Of a DNA stretch of 64,000 bases, positions 8,868 through 17,974 are shown in pieces. The notes beneath the pieces are model-generated. The model saw only the letters and a list, made by a program, of their open reading frames with translations. It was not told the origin of the DNA and made no database searches. How positions within the stretch are numbered: position 1 is the stretch's first letter; each line of letters opens with the position of its first letter. The position numbers were made by a program, and so were the translations under genes. Source of the stretch: Nonomuraea gerenzanensis (GTDB lineage Bacteria > Actinomycetota > Actinomycetes > Streptosporangiales > Streptosporangiaceae); NCBI RefSeq assembly GCF_020215645.1, contig NZ_CP084058.1, forward strand, positions 3,658,001 to 3,722,000, written 5' to 3'.

Positions 8868-10481
8868 GTGAACCCCGGTAGCGAGTACGAGCCGCCCTTC
8901 GCCCCTCAGCAGGTGCCAGGCAGGCAGTACGAACCACCGGGCAGGCCGCCGATGCCGCAGGGCATGCCGCCGGGAAGGCAGCAGGGCATGCCGCCTGCCG
9001 GCATGCCGCCGGGGATGCCACCGGGAATGCCCCCGGGAATGCCACCGACCATGCCTCCCATGCCGCAGCCCCCGCCGCCGCGGCGCCCCGCCTGGCTCAT
9101 GCCCACGCTGGCCGCCGCCCTCGTCGTGCTCGTCGCGGCGGGCGGCGTGGGGGCCTACTTCCTGTACGGCAGGCTCTCCGGCGGCTCGGCCCCCACCGGC
9201 ACCGCCTCCTCCTCGCCTGCCAAGCAGCCCGCCACCGCCGCGGCGCCCCCCGACCTGTGCGCCATGCTGCCCAAGGAGGAGGCCGAGCGGCTCGTGCCCG
9301 GCGCCGCCGTGGCCACCTCGTCCCGGGACGGCGACTACACGGTCAACTTCGGTTGCAACTGGATCAACCAGCGCATCTCGTTCGGCGAGTTCTGGCGCAG
9401 CAGGGAGATCGACGTCAAGGTCGAGCAGCACAAGGGCGAGCGCGCCAAGACCGGCCGCGCGATGGCGCAGACCTCGTACGAGATGGAGTACCGCGGCGGC
9501 AGGTACGGCGAGACGGCCAAGCCGTCGCTCGACCCCGACGAGAAGCAGTACGTCTCCCCGGTCAAGGACGTCCCGGGCGTCGGCGACGCGGCGTTCGCCC
9601 AGTACACCTGGCGCCGCAGCGGCAAGCTGCTCTGGTACGCCTACGGCACCGCGTACGCCCGCGTGGGCGACATGATGGTCAAGGTCAGGTTCCAGGCGGG
9701 CCAGCAGCGCAAGGACGCGCAGATCCTGTCGAACCAGACCATGCAGGCGGTCACCGAGGAGAACGCCATCCGCGAGGTGAGCGGGCTGGTCGCGCACTTC
9801 GCCAAGGGGCTGGCGGACTGGCAGGCGAAGCACCCCGGCGTCCTGGTCAAGGCGGAGCCGACGGCGGCGGCCACGGTCTCGCCGACCACCAGTGCGACGC
9901 CCTCGCCCACCGTGCTGGCCTCCTTCCCGGCGGACTGCCAGGCCGTGACGGAGGCGGCCACCCGGCTCGTGCCCGAGCCGACGACCCGCGCGCGCGGCAC
10001 CTCGGTCGGCGACGACGACCAGACCGAGTGCCGCTGGCTCAACCGGGAGCTGTCCGGCGGCCCCGGCGTGACGAAGATCCGCAGCGCGCTGATCACCGTG
10101 CACCGGTTCACGAACCGGGCGGGCGAGGTGGACGAGCCCGCGGCCAAGGCGTACTACGCCAGCGTGTACGGCCGTACCAAGACCACCGCGGAGTCCGCCA
10201 TCGGCAGTATCAGCTTCGGCGCGGTGAGCGAGGTCAAGGGGCTGGGCGACCAGGCGTTCCAGCAGTTCGTGAAGAGCAGGAGCGGGGAGGTCTCCGCCTC
10301 CAGCGGCTCCGTCACCGTCCGCGAGGGCTCGTACGTGATCGTCGTCGACTACTCCGGGCACCAGCGGCCCGAGGGCGAGGCGACCGACTCGCCCAAGGTG
10401 ACGCTGATGCCCGAGAAGGAAGCGATGGCGGGCGCGCTGGCTCTGGCCAAGGCCTACCTGGAGCAGCCGGCGGGCAACTAG
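8868..10481 (+). CDS. Membrane protein with Pro/Met-rich cytoplasmic tail and two DUF3558-like outer domains
   Basis: 537 aa, GTG start with AGGAG about 6 nt upstream. The N-terminal 75 residues are a Pro/Gly/Met-rich tail with repeated MPPG units (about residues 25-65). A single membrane helix follows (about 77-100, [20 protein letters not shown]). The rest is extracellular, with two copies of the Cys-containing module seen in the two upstream kinases: '[15 protein letters not shown]...CNWI' and '[14 protein letters not shown]...CRWL'. There is no kinase domain. It follows the kinases on the same strand with an 88-nt gap, so it may be a decoy, co-receptor or substrate. The function is unknown. 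Confidence 0.8.
   Translation: MNPGSEYEPPFAPQQVPGRQYEPPGRPPMPQGMPPGRQQGMPPAGMPPGMPPGMPPGMPPTMPPMPQPPPPRRPAWLMPTLAAALVVLVAAGGVGAYFLYGRLSGGSAPTGTASSSPAKQPATAAAPPDLCAMLPKEEAERLVPGAAVATSSRDGDYTVNFGCNWINQRISFGEFWRSREIDVKVEQHKGERAKTGRAMAQTSYEMEYRGGRYGETAKPSLDPDEKQYVSPVKDVPGVGDAAFAQYTWRRSGKLLWYAYGTAYARVGDMMVKVRFQAGQQRKDAQILSNQTMQAVTEENAIREVSGLVAHFAKGLADWQAKHPGVLVKAEPTAAATVSPTTSATPSPTVLASFPADCQAVTEAATRLVPEPTTRARGTSVGDDDQTECRWLNRELSGGPGVTKIRSALITVHRFTNRAGEVDEPAAKAYYASVYGRTKTTAESAIGSISFGAVSEVKGLGDQAFQQFVKSRSGEVSASSGSVTVREGSYVIVVDYSGHQRPEGEATDSPKVTLMPEKEAMAGALALAKAYLEQPAGN
8940..9066 (+). repeat. In-frame MPPG-coding tandem repeat
   Basis: Degenerate 12-nt units (atgccgccgggg and variants) repeated within the 5' part of the gene at 8868. 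They give runs of MPPG in the cytoplasmic tail. Confidence 0.75.
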
Positions 10482-10652
10482 CCCCATCGTGACCCTGAAT
10501 CGTGACTCTGACTCATGATTTGCCGCCACGGTTAATGCGGCTGCAACCCGGTTGCAAGCGGGACAAATACGGTTATGTCTGCAAGCACCTGAGCCGCGCG
10601 ATCATGTTTGTCCAGTACAGGGGCATGGGCAAACCGTGGGGGATCACGCGGC

Positions 10653-12593
10653 TCATTGCTTTTCCCGGGACAGGAAGGGTTCGAGCAGCCCGGGTACGGC
10701 CCGCGCGGCCAGGTCGAGGCCCTCGCCGCGGCCCACGTCCACCACGTCGTAGTGACCCCGGCCCGCCGCCGTCGTGGCCGAGACCGTCAGCAGGCCGGAG
10801 CGGCGCTGGAAGTACGTCTCGGTGATCGTCCAGCCGGAGATGCCCTTGCGGTCGAGCGCGATCGTGCGCCGCACCACGGCGCCCCTCCTGGCGATCAGAT
10901 GGCGGGGGCCGAGCGCGTGCCCCAGGCTCGCGGCGCTCGCCACGGCCAGCCACAATCCGTACGCCAGCACCGCCACGGGCGCCAGCCACACCCAGCCGCC
11001 CAGCCGCGTGTTCACCCAGCCGCTCACCTGCGCCCACGGCAGCGCCGTACCCGTGGCCGTCGCCAGGCCGGGGGCCGTCCCCGTCGCCAGTGCGGTGATG
11101 GACGCGGTGACCAGTGCCGCCACCGCCGCCCGTACGAGCCGCCTGCGCCGGGCCGCCGCGGGGTGTGCCGCGAGCGCGGGCGCGTTGTGCCGGGCCGCGG
11201 GTGCGGGCGCGGGTGCGCTGTGCTGGGCGGGCGTGGGCGTGGGCCCGGGTGCCCTGTGCCGGGCTGCCGTGGGTCCTGCGGCGAGCCCGGGCACGTCGGC
11301 GCCGGCGATCGCGGCGGCCACGCGCACCGCCTGGGCGCGCGGCATCGGCGGGGTGAGCGCCGCCACGTCCTCGGTCTCGCCCTCGGCGCTCTTGCCCAGC
11401 CCGGTGGCGATGGACCTGAGCCGGGCCGCGCCGCCCAGCCGCAGCAGCAGCGGCTCGTTCAGCTCCACCCCGCGCAGCCTGCGCTCCTCCAGCGTCAGCG
11501 ACCGGCTGGTCAGCAGCCCCCTGCGCACCCGCAGCCGGCCGGGCTCCCGCTCCAGCCGGTAACGGCCCCACGACTCGGCGAACAGCAGCACCGCCCCCAG
11601 CACGCCCACCACCACGTTCACCGCCAGCAGCAGCGGAACGGCCACCATCGGCTGCGCCACCAGCCACTCCCACAGGCCGGTCGCCAGCCGCGTGGTGAAC
11701 CGCTTGAGCCCGAACGAGTCGAGCGCCTTGTACAGCGCCCCGAGCACCACGGCCGCGCCGGTGAACGTCCACACCGACAGCGGCGCGTACCTGACCCAGG
11801 ACCAGCTCAGCTCCGCCAGCGGCCCGCCGCCCGCCTCGGCGGCCTCCGCGCCCTGGTGCAGCAGCACGCGGCGCAGGGCCTCGGCGTCGTGTCTGGTCAG
11901 CGGGTCGAGCTTGAGCTCGGCGCCCTCCTCGGCGTGCTCGCCCGTGCCGACCTTGACCACGGTCAGGCCGAACATCCTGTTCACGGGGTCGGCGCGGAGG
12001 TCGACACTGCGTACCCGGTCGCGGGGGATCGAGCGGTGCTGGCGGACGGTGATGCCCGAGCGCAGCTCCAGGCGGTCGGGGGTGAGCCGCCACCTGGTGG
12101 TGCGCAGCCTGAGCACGTCGTACGTGACCACGGCGGCGATCACCAGCACCGCGGCGCCCGCGCAGGCGGCCACCATCCCGCCCACGGGCCAGTCGCGGCC
12201 CAGCAGGAACCGCACCAGGCCGGCCGAGACGCCTGCCACGATCGCCAGCGACTTCACCCCGGACGCCCACAGGCTGCGCCGCGCCAGCCCCTGCCACCCA
12301 CCGTCACCGGTATCGGCCCCCGCCCGGGGCACCCCTTCTTGGGCCGGCCCGGCCGCGCCCGCCCACGGCCCGGGGACGCCGCCTTCGATCCGAGCCACGC
12401 CGCCCTCCGACCTCGGCGCCCTGCTCTCGGCCCAGGAAGGGCTGCCCTCGGGCCTTGGGGCGCCGCTCCCGGCCCGTGCTTCAGCGCCCTCCGGCCTGGA
12501 GGCGCCGCTTTCGGCCGACGGCGTGCGGCCGGGCATGCCGCTCGCGGGGCGGCGCGCGGAGGCGTTGCCTGGCGTGGCGGGCCACGGCCTCAC
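10653..12593 (-). CDS. YdbT-like membrane protein with bacterial PH domains
   Basis: About 646 aa, with hydrophobic segment pairs alternating with three bPH2 (DUF304/YdbT) modules: 'WRLTPDRLELRSGITVRQHRSIPRDRVRSV', 'YRLEREPGRLRVRRGLLTSRSLTLEERRLRGVEL' and a degenerate third, 'RRGAVVRRTIALDRKGISGWTI'. GTG start at 12593 overlaps the upstream stop (GTGA); longer in-frame extensions are antisense to nothing useful and lack conserved sequence. Unusually, about 100 residues before the first helix are a low-complexity run of (S/G)APRPEG-type units. It is encoded with two smaller membrane proteins. The biochemical role of this family is unknown; an envelope or membrane role is likely. Confidence 0.85.
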   Translation of the reverse strand: MRPWPATPGNASARRPASGMPGRTPSAESGASRPEGAEARAGSGAPRPEGSPSWAESRAPRSEGGVARIEGGVPGPWAGAAGPAQEGVPRAGADTGDGGWQGLARRSLWASGVKSLAIVAGVSAGLVRFLLGRDWPVGGMVAACAGAAVLVIAAVVTYDVLRLRTTRWRLTPDRLELRSGITVRQHRSIPRDRVRSVDLRADPVNRMFGLTVVKVGTGEHAEEGAELKLDPLTRHDAEALRRVLLHQGAEAAEAGGGPLAELSWSWVRYAPLSVWTFTGAAVVLGALYKALDSFGLKRFTTRLATGLWEWLVAQPMVAVPLLLAVNVVVGVLGAVLLFAESWGRYRLEREPGRLRVRRGLLTSRSLTLEERRLRGVELNEPLLLRLGGAARLRSIATGLGKSAEGETEDVAALTPPMPRAQAVRVAAAIAGADVPGLAAGPTAARHRAPGPTPTPAQHSAPAPAPAARHNAPALAAHPAAARRRRLVRAAVAALVTASITALATGTAPGLATATGTALPWAQVSGWVNTRLGGWVWLAPVAVLAYGLWLAVASAASLGHALGPRHLIARRGAVVRRTIALDRKGISGWTITETYFQRRSGLLTVSATTAAGRGHYDVVDVGRGEGLDLAARAVPGLLEPFLSREKQ

Positions 12594-13084
12594 GTCGCAT
12601 CCCCCGGAGTAGCCTGCGTGATCGCGGTCAGCCGCTCGGCGAGCTCGGCCGCCACCTCGTGATCCAGCGCCTCGATCTTGACGGCCCCAGCCGACGACGC
12701 GGTGGTCACCGTGACGTCCGCCAGCCCGAACAGCCGCTGCACCGGCCCCCGCGCGGTGTCGACCCGCTGGATCCTGGACATCGGCGCCACCCGCCAGGTG
12801 TGCGTCAGCCACCCCTTGCGCGTGTAGACCGCCTGCTCGGTGACCTCCCACCGCTCCACCCGGTAGGAGGCCCGCGGCGCCACCACCGCCACCACCAGGC
12901 AGCCCGCGGCGAACACCCCCACGACCGCGCCCAGCCACCCCGGCCGTGAGGTGAGGAACCAGTACGCCGCCACGGACGCCCCCGCCACCGGCACCATGAG
13001 GATCAGCCACTGCACCGTCCACCACGCCACCGCCCGCCGATCGACCTGGTGGCGCGGCGGGCGCAGTGTGGCCGGGCCGCTCAT
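12590..13084 (-). CDS. YdbS-like bacterial PH domain membrane protein
   Basis: 164 aa. Two N-terminal helices (about residues 20-65) are followed by one bPH2 domain (RWEVTEQAVYTRKGWLTHTWRVAPMSRIQRVDTARGPVQRLFGLADVTV). The ATG at 13084 overlaps the stop of the upstream small gene (ATGA). Its own stop overlaps the GTG of the YdbT-like gene. YdbS/YdbT pairs are widely co-encoded in Gram-positive bacteria, which supports this pairing. I know of no specific substrate or partner. Confidence 0.88.
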   Translation of the reverse strand: MSGPATLRPPRHQVDRRAVAWWTVQWLILMVPVAGASVAAYWFLTSRPGWLGAVVGVFAAGCLVVAVVAPRASYRVERWEVTEQAVYTRKGWLTHTWRVAPMSRIQRVDTARGPVQRLFGLADVTVTTASSAGAVKIEALDHEVAAELAERLTAITQATPGDAT

Positions 13085-13308
13085 TCGCCGTCCTCCGCCC
13101 TGTCCATGGACTCGGCGACGGCGATCAACGCGAAGCCGAGCACCCCCATCACGATGGCCGCGAACACCGCATATCCCTCCAGGAACGGCAGCAGATTCAC
13201 CACGAGCAGACCGTGGGCCCACCGCCACCAGCCGAGCAGGCCGTTCACCAGGCCGCCGACCCCTTGCAGGATCAGCAGCCAGCCGAGCACCTTCAACACC
13301 GCTTGCAT
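13081..13308 (-). CDS. Small two-helix membrane protein
   Basis: 75 aa with two hydrophobic segments (about residues 4-24 and 46-66) and an acidic end (DRAEDGE). It is the first gene of a three-gene run with the YdbS- and YdbT-like proteins, linked by a 4-nt overlap. I do not recognise a family. Position and size suggest a small partner subunit of the PH-domain proteins. Confidence 0.7.
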   Translation of the reverse strand: MQAVLKVLGWLLILQGVGGLVNGLLGWWRWAHGLLVVNLLPFLEGYAVFAAIVMGVLGFALIAVAESMDRAEDGE

Positions 13309-13413
13309 GCCGTCAAGCCTCGCGCGGGCGCCCGGTGGCCCGCGTCGGCCGTTGGTCTCGGCGGGGACCGACTTTGGTCGCTGTCGCCGTACCGCCGGAA
13401 GGGCCTAACCTCG

Positions 13414-14706
13414 ATGAACGTGACGGAACTGCGGGGAGACGGCGCCGCCACCACCTTCGAATATCGGTGGGCGCTGCCGTCGGTGCTGCTCGGCGACGGC
13501 GGCGCGGGCGGGCGCGTGCGGCGCTCGACGCGCGACTGGATCGTCGACATCCTCATGTTCCTGCTGGCCTGCGGCCTGACGTTCCTGTCCCTGGTGGAGC
13601 TCGACGCGCAGCGCCAGCCCGAGCTGCTGGTGCTGATCGAGCAGGTCACGGGGGCGCTGTCGTGCGTGGCGGTATGGCTGCGGCGCAGGTGGCCCGTCGC
13701 GCTGGCGATCGTCACCGCCCTGCTCTCCTCCTACCTGGAGATGATCGGCGGAGCGTCGGTGGTCGCGCTGTTCACGGTGGCGGTGCACCGGCCGTTCAAG
13801 ATCTCGGGCCCCGTGACGCTGCTGAACCTGCTCACGCTCGCCCCCTACGTCATCCTGCGCCCGCAGACCGATCTCGACCGGTCGTGGGCGGCGGCGCTGG
13901 GCGTGGCGATCGTGCTGACGGTGTTCGCGTGGGGCATCGTGATCAGGGCCAGGCGGCAGCTCGTCTGGTCGCTCAGGCAGCGGGCCGACAGCGCCGCCGA
14001 GGAGGCCAAGCGGCTGGAGCGCGAGCGGATCGCCAGGGAGATGCACGACGTGCTGGCCCATCGCATCTCGATGCTGAGCCTGCACGCGGGGGCGCTGGAG
14101 TTCCGCCCTGACGCGCCGCCCGTCGAGATCGCCAGGGCGGCGGGGGCGATCAGGACCAACGCCCATCTGGCGCTGCAGGACCTGCGCGAGGTGATCGGCG
14201 TGCTGCGCCACTCCTCGTCCGGCGAGGGCGAGGGCGAGGGCGACGGCGGCGACGGCGGCACGGTGCCGGAGCGGCCGCAGCCGACGCTCGCCGATCTGCC
14301 CGCGCTGGTCGAGGAGTGCCGGCACGCGGGCATGGACGTGCGGCTCGACCTGCGGGCCGACGGCGCGCCCGCGGGGCTGGGGCGCAACCTCTACCGCATC
14401 GTGCAGGAGGCGCTCACCAACGCGCGCAAGCACGCGGGCGGGGCGCCCGTGACCGTCACCGTCGAGGGTGCGCCGGGCAGGCGGTTGTCGGTGGAGGTGC
14501 GCAACCCGCTGGGGCTGCGGCACGGGGCGCGCCTGCCCGGGGCGGGCGCGCGCATCCCGGGGGCGGGTGCCGGGCTGATCGGGCTGACCGAACGGGCGGA
14601 GCTGGCGGGCGGCAGGCTGGAGCACGGCGCCACGCCGGAGGGGGAGTTCCTGGTACGCGCCTGGCTGCCGTGGCCGGTGGAGACGACTCGGGAGGACGAC
14701 GCATGA
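13414..14706 (+). CDS. Sensor histidine kinase (NarL/DesK-type, HisKA_3)
   Basis: 430 aa. About five membrane helices in residues 40-190, then the HisKA_3 dimerisation/phosphoacceptor helix 'ERERIAREMHDVLAHRISMLSLHAG' with His in EMHDV, then an HATPase_c domain (NLYRIVQEALTNARKHAGG N-box, later GAGLIGLTERAELAGGRLEHG). A Gly/Glu repeat (GEGEGEGDGGDGG) separates the two catalytic parts. The start at 13414 has GGAAGGG upstream; an in-frame GTG two codons later would also fit a TAACCT -10 box. It overlaps the response regulator gene by 4 nt and is its cognate sensor. The signal is unknown. Confidence 0.93.
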   Translation: MNVTELRGDGAATTFEYRWALPSVLLGDGGAGGRVRRSTRDWIVDILMFLLACGLTFLSLVELDAQRQPELLVLIEQVTGALSCVAVWLRRRWPVALAIVTALLSSYLEMIGGASVVALFTVAVHRPFKISGPVTLLNLLTLAPYVILRPQTDLDRSWAAALGVAIVLTVFAWGIVIRARRQLVWSLRQRADSAAEEAKRLERERIAREMHDVLAHRISMLSLHAGALEFRPDAPPVEIARAAGAIRTNAHLALQDLREVIGVLRHSSSGEGEGEGDGGDGGTVPERPQPTLADLPALVEECRHAGMDVRLDLRADGAPAGLGRNLYRIVQEALTNARKHAGGAPVTVTVEGAPGRRLSVEVRNPLGLRHGARLPGAGARIPGAGAGLIGLTERAELAGGRLEHGATPEGEFLVRAWLPWPVETTREDDA

Positions 14707-15365
14707 CCGCTGACGAGCCGATCAAGGTGCTCATCGTGGACGACGACGCGATGGTGCGCGCCGGGCTGTCGATGATCCTCGGCGGCGTGGCCGACATCGA
14801 GATCGTCGCGGAGGCGGGCGACGGCTCGGAGGTGCCGCCGCTGGTGGGCGAGCACCGGCCCGACGTGGTGCTGATGGACATCCGGATGCCCGGCATCGAC
14901 GGGCTGACCGCCACCGAGACGCTGCGCCGCACGCCGGAGCCGCCCGAGGTGGTAGTGCTGACCACGTTCCACGCCGACGCGCACGTGCTGCGGGCGCTGC
15001 GGGCGGGGGCGGCCGGGTTCCTGCTGAAGGACATCGCGCCGGGTGACCTCGTGCAGGCGATCAGGAAGGTGGCCGCGGGCGAGCCGATCCTCTCGCCGGC
15101 GGTGACGCGGCAGCTGATCACCCATGTCTCCGACGGCGGGGTGGGGGAGCGGGGCGAGCGCGCCAGGAAGCTGCTCGACCGGCTCAGCGAGCGGGAGCGC
15201 GAGGTGGCCACGGCCGTCGGGCAGGGCAAGTCCAACGCCGACATCGGGCGCGAGCTCTACATGAGCGTGCCCACGGTCAAGGCGCACGTCTCGCGCATCC
15301 TCACCAAGCTGGGCCTCAACAACCGGGTCCAGGTGGCGCTGCTGGTCTACGACGCCGGCTCGTAG
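14703..15365 (+). CDS. NarL/LuxR-family response regulator
   Basis: 220 aa. N-terminal receiver with acidic cluster (VDDDAMVRAGLS), phosphoacceptor Asp in VVLMDIRMPG, Thr in VVLTTFH and Lys in LLKD. The C-terminal LuxR-type helix-turn-helix reads 'LSEREREVATAVGQGKSNADIGRELYMSVPTVKAHVSRIL'. It starts inside the stop of the sensor kinase (ATGA), so the two form a coupled two-component pair. Its 3' end overlaps the convergent phosphotransferase gene by 19 nt. Confidence 0.95.
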   Translation: MTADEPIKVLIVDDDAMVRAGLSMILGGVADIEIVAEAGDGSEVPPLVGEHRPDVVLMDIRMPGIDGLTATETLRRTPEPPEVVVLTTFHADAHVLRALRAGAAGFLLKDIAPGDLVQAIRKVAAGEPILSPAVTRQLITHVSDGGVGERGERARKLLDRLSEREREVATAVGQGKSNADIGRELYMSVPTVKAHVSRILTKLGLNNRVQVALLVYDAGS

Positions 15366-16423
15366 CCCGCCAGCAACTGCTCGATGGTGGCCCGGTGCAG
15401 CACCAGGTCGTCGGGGTCGTCCGGCAGGGGCAGCTCGCCGAAGCGGATCCGGCGCTGCCAGATCCTGGCCATGATGACGCCGTGCCGCAGGGCGGCGTAC
15501 ATCTCGTAGAAGTCCAGGTCGCGGGGCTCGTAGCCGGTCAGCTCGCGGTAGGTCGCGCAGATGTCCTCGCGCCGCATGAACTCCGGCATGCCGGGCAGGC
15601 CGGCGCCGATCGTGATGTCCTGGAAGAACCGGTGCAGGAAGATCATCCAGGAGAGGTCCAGCTCGGGCGGGCCGACGGCGGCCATCTCCCAGTCGAGCAC
15701 CGCGACCGGGTCGAAGCCCCGGTACATCACATTGCCGACCCTGGCGTCGCCCCAGGTCAGCACGTCGGGGCCGGGGTCGTCCGGCCAGTGCGCCTCCAGC
15801 CAGCCGAACGCCCGCTCCAGCAGCGGGATCCGGTGCTCGCCGTGCGCCCACTCGTAGTAGGCGCGCTGCGCCTCGACGTGCGCGCGCAGCCCCGCCCTGC
15901 CGAACGGGGCCAGGTCCTGCGGGGTGAACGCGGTGCGGTGCAGCGCGGCCACGACGCCCACGGTGGCGTCCTGCAGCCGCCGCTGGTCGGCGGGGGAGGC
16001 GTCGTGCAGCCAGCCGCCGAACGTGTACGGCATCACGTCGGGCGGCACCTCACCCTCGGCCCGCTCCATGACGAAGAAGGGCGTGCCCAGCGGGCCGGGG
16101 TCCGGCTCGAACCACAGGGCCCTGGGCGCTGGGATCCCAGCTTTTTCCCTGGCCAGCCGCATGATGTGAAACTGGGCCCGCAGATCGTAGGAGGGAAAGA
16201 CGGGAACGGCTTCCACCGCAGGTGCCAGCCTGGCCACGCAGCGCGTACTGCGCCCGTCCCAGGTGGCGGTGAAGAACAGAGTCTCGCTTGACAGGCCGTT
16301 TTCCGACGGTCTGGACATCTCGGACACCGAGACGGTCGCGCCGACGCGGGCGCTGAGCCAGACGGTGGCACGTTTCCGCAGTTCTTCCAGGTCGCGAGTG
16401 GAAGTGCGCAACTGTTCCGGCAC
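15347..16423 (-). CDS. Aminoglycoside-phosphotransferase-fold (APH) family protein, ACAD10-like
   Basis: 358 aa, protein-kinase-like APH fold. The catalytic loop is 'LTWGDARVGNVMYR' (Asp and Asn of the Brenner motif; the usual His is Trp-Gly as in the acyl-CoA-dehydrogenase-associated branch), with metal-binding 'AVLDWEMA'. The N-terminal lobe is Glu/Lys poor but has the SETLFFTATWDG strand pair. Start: GTG at 16423 with GGGAGG 6 nt upstream; the longer frame to 16552 is Cys/Arg rich and non-conserved. It probably phosphorylates a hydroxylated small molecule or acyl-CoA intermediate rather than an antibiotic. A palindrome upstream (16475-16484) may regulate it. Confidence 0.82.
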   Translation of the reverse strand: MPEQLRTSTRDLEELRKRATVWLSARVGATVSVSEMSRPSENGLSSETLFFTATWDGRSTRCVARLAPAVEAVPVFPSYDLRAQFHIMRLAREKAGIPAPRALWFEPDPGPLGTPFFVMERAEGEVPPDVMPYTFGGWLHDASPADQRRLQDATVGVVAALHRTAFTPQDLAPFGRAGLRAHVEAQRAYYEWAHGEHRIPLLERAFGWLEAHWPDDPGPDVLTWGDARVGNVMYRGFDPVAVLDWEMAAVGPPELDLSWMIFLHRFFQDITIGAGLPGMPEFMRREDICATYRELTGYEPRDLDFYEMYAALRHGVIMARIWQRRIRFGELPLPDDPDDLVLHRATIEQLLAGYEPAS

Positions 16424-16474
16424 GAGGGGCCTCCCGGTTGGACATGTGCCCTTCGTCAGTCGTATACCCCCTAG

Positions 16475-16484
16475 CAAGCGCTTG
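16475..16484. promoter_or_regulatory. Palindrome in the divergent phosphotransferase/NYN intergenic region
   Basis: CAAGCGCTTG is a perfect 10-bp palindrome 51 nt upstream of the phosphotransferase start, inside a partly symmetrical stretch (ctagCAAGCGCTTGtcc). It resembles TetR-family operators. Which regulator binds is not shown. Confidence 0.35.
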
Positions 16485-16567
16485 TCCATACAGGGGCGGC
16501 CGTTACGGTCAGGTACGCAACAGCCGTACCCTTGTCTGAAAGGGCATGTCACGAAGGGACAAGTGGG

Positions 16568-17890
16568 ATGAGTTCAGCGGGTGAAGGCCTGTCTCGCCCG
16601 CTTCCCGAGCAGGTGCGGCTCAATGTCGTGGATCTGGCCTCCCAGGTTCTCGGCACGATGCCCACTGCCACCATCCCGCCACCGCTGCGCGGCATCGCCA
16701 AGTTCGACCCCCGCAAGCGGGCCAAGCTGGGGGGCGCGCCGATCGCGGCGCAGCTGGAGAACGACAAGAAGTTCCGCGAGCTGGTCGCCGAGTCGGTGGC
16801 CGCCGGGTGGCCGGAGCTGGTCGCGTCGCTGGCCGAGGGCAACGTGCCCCCGGCCGCCGACCCCGTGCTCGTGGCCGCGGCGGCGTACCTGACCAGGCCG
16901 CCCGGCTGGGCGGAGATGATCGAGACCGCCCGCGCCGACCTGGAGCAGTCGGCGGTGGCCGCCGAGGACCACGAGCGCGAGGAGACGGTCACGCGGCTGC
17001 GCGAGCAGCTCGCCGCGCAGAAGAGCGCGGCCAAGGAGGAGGTCGACCGGCTGCGCGAGCAGCTCAAGGCGGCCCGCGCGGAGAACTCCGACCTGCGCCG
17101 CAAGCTGCACGACGCCCGCGAGCGGGCCAAGGCCGCGGCGCGGCGGGCCGAGGAGACCGAGCGGGCGGCGGAGGAGGCCAGGTCGGCCGCCACGGCGGCG
17201 GGCAGCGCCGGCGAGTCCGAGCTGCGCCGGCTGCGCGAGCGGCTGGCCGACGTGGAGAAGCAGCTCGAGGCCTCGCGCCGGGCCGCCCGCGAGGGCAGGA
17301 GCATCGAGGACGCCCGCATCAGGGTGCTGCTCGACGCGCTCCAGGACGCCTCGGCGGGGCTGCGCCGCGAGCTGGCCCTGCCCACCACGATCAGCCGGCC
17401 CGCCGACTCGGTCGCGGCGGTCACCGGCGAGCGGCCCGGCGTGCGCGGGGTGCCCGCGCGGGCCCTGGCCGACGACGACCCGCAGCTGCTCGACCAGCTC
17501 CTCGCGCTGCCGCAGGTGCATCTGATCATCGACGGCTACAACGTCACCAAGACCGGCTACGGCACCCTCACCCTCGCCGACCAGCGCACCCGGCTGATGA
17601 CCTCGCTGGGCGGGCTGGTGGCGCAGACCAGGGTCGAGGTGACCGTGGTGTTCGACGGGGCGGAGCTCAACGCGCCCGTGCAGGTGGTGGCGCCGCGCGG
17701 GGTGCGGGTGCTGTTCAGCGCGCCGGGCGAGATCGCCGACGACCTCATCCGCCAGCTCGTCCGCGCCGAGCCGTCCGGCCGGGCCATCGCCGTGGTCTCC
17801 TCCGACCGCGAGGTGGCCGAGTCCGTCAGGCGGATGGGTGCCAGACCCGTTCCGTCTGGTTTGCTGCTGCGCCGGCTCGGCCGCGCGTAA
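16568..17890 (+). CDS. Coiled-coil protein with C-terminal NYN (PIN-like, YacP) nuclease domain
   Basis: 440 aa. A short N-terminal helical domain is followed by a long Ala/Glu/Arg-rich coiled coil (about residues 125-265). The C-terminal NYN/YacP-like domain begins near residue 315: 'HLIIDGYNVTKTGYG' (catalytic-type Asp), 'VTVVFDGAEL' (Asp) and 'VVSSDREVAESVRRMGA' (Asp). YacP-type proteins are thought to be endoribonucleases of RNA processing. The ATG at 16568 has AGGGA upstream; a frame extension to 16532 adds nothing conserved. Confidence 0.9.
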   Translation: MSSAGEGLSRPLPEQVRLNVVDLASQVLGTMPTATIPPPLRGIAKFDPRKRAKLGGAPIAAQLENDKKFRELVAESVAAGWPELVASLAEGNVPPAADPVLVAAAAYLTRPPGWAEMIETARADLEQSAVAAEDHEREETVTRLREQLAAQKSAAKEEVDRLREQLKAARAENSDLRRKLHDARERAKAAARRAEETERAAEEARSAATAAGSAGESELRRLRERLADVEKQLEASRRAAREGRSIEDARIRVLLDALQDASAGLRRELALPTTISRPADSVAAVTGERPGVRGVPARALADDDPQLLDQLLALPQVHLIIDGYNVTKTGYGTLTLADQRTRLMTSLGGLVAQTRVEVTVVFDGAELNAPVQVVAPRGVRVLFSAPGEIADDLIRQLVRAEPSGRAIAVVSSDREVAESVRRMGARPVPSGLLLRRLGRA

Positions 17891-17974
17891 ATTACGAATT
17901 GGTAGGTTTGGCGTTACCCCGCCTGCCACTTCTGTACTATTTCGCCCCAGGTGTAATCCCTGGGAGGCGATACA

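Noticed and set aside
8940..9066. Possible CRISPR or promoter repeat array
   Set aside because: The repeats are 12-mers, in frame within a coding region, and encode MPPG units.
12594..13025. N-terminal extension of the YdbT-like gene
   Set aside because: It overlaps the YdbS-like gene in another frame, is low-complexity, and a GTGA overlap start at 12593 fits the operon pattern.
15347..16423. Aminoglycoside resistance gene
   Set aside because: The catalytic loop is WGDARVGN, typical of ACAD10-like phosphotransferases rather than antibiotic kinases.
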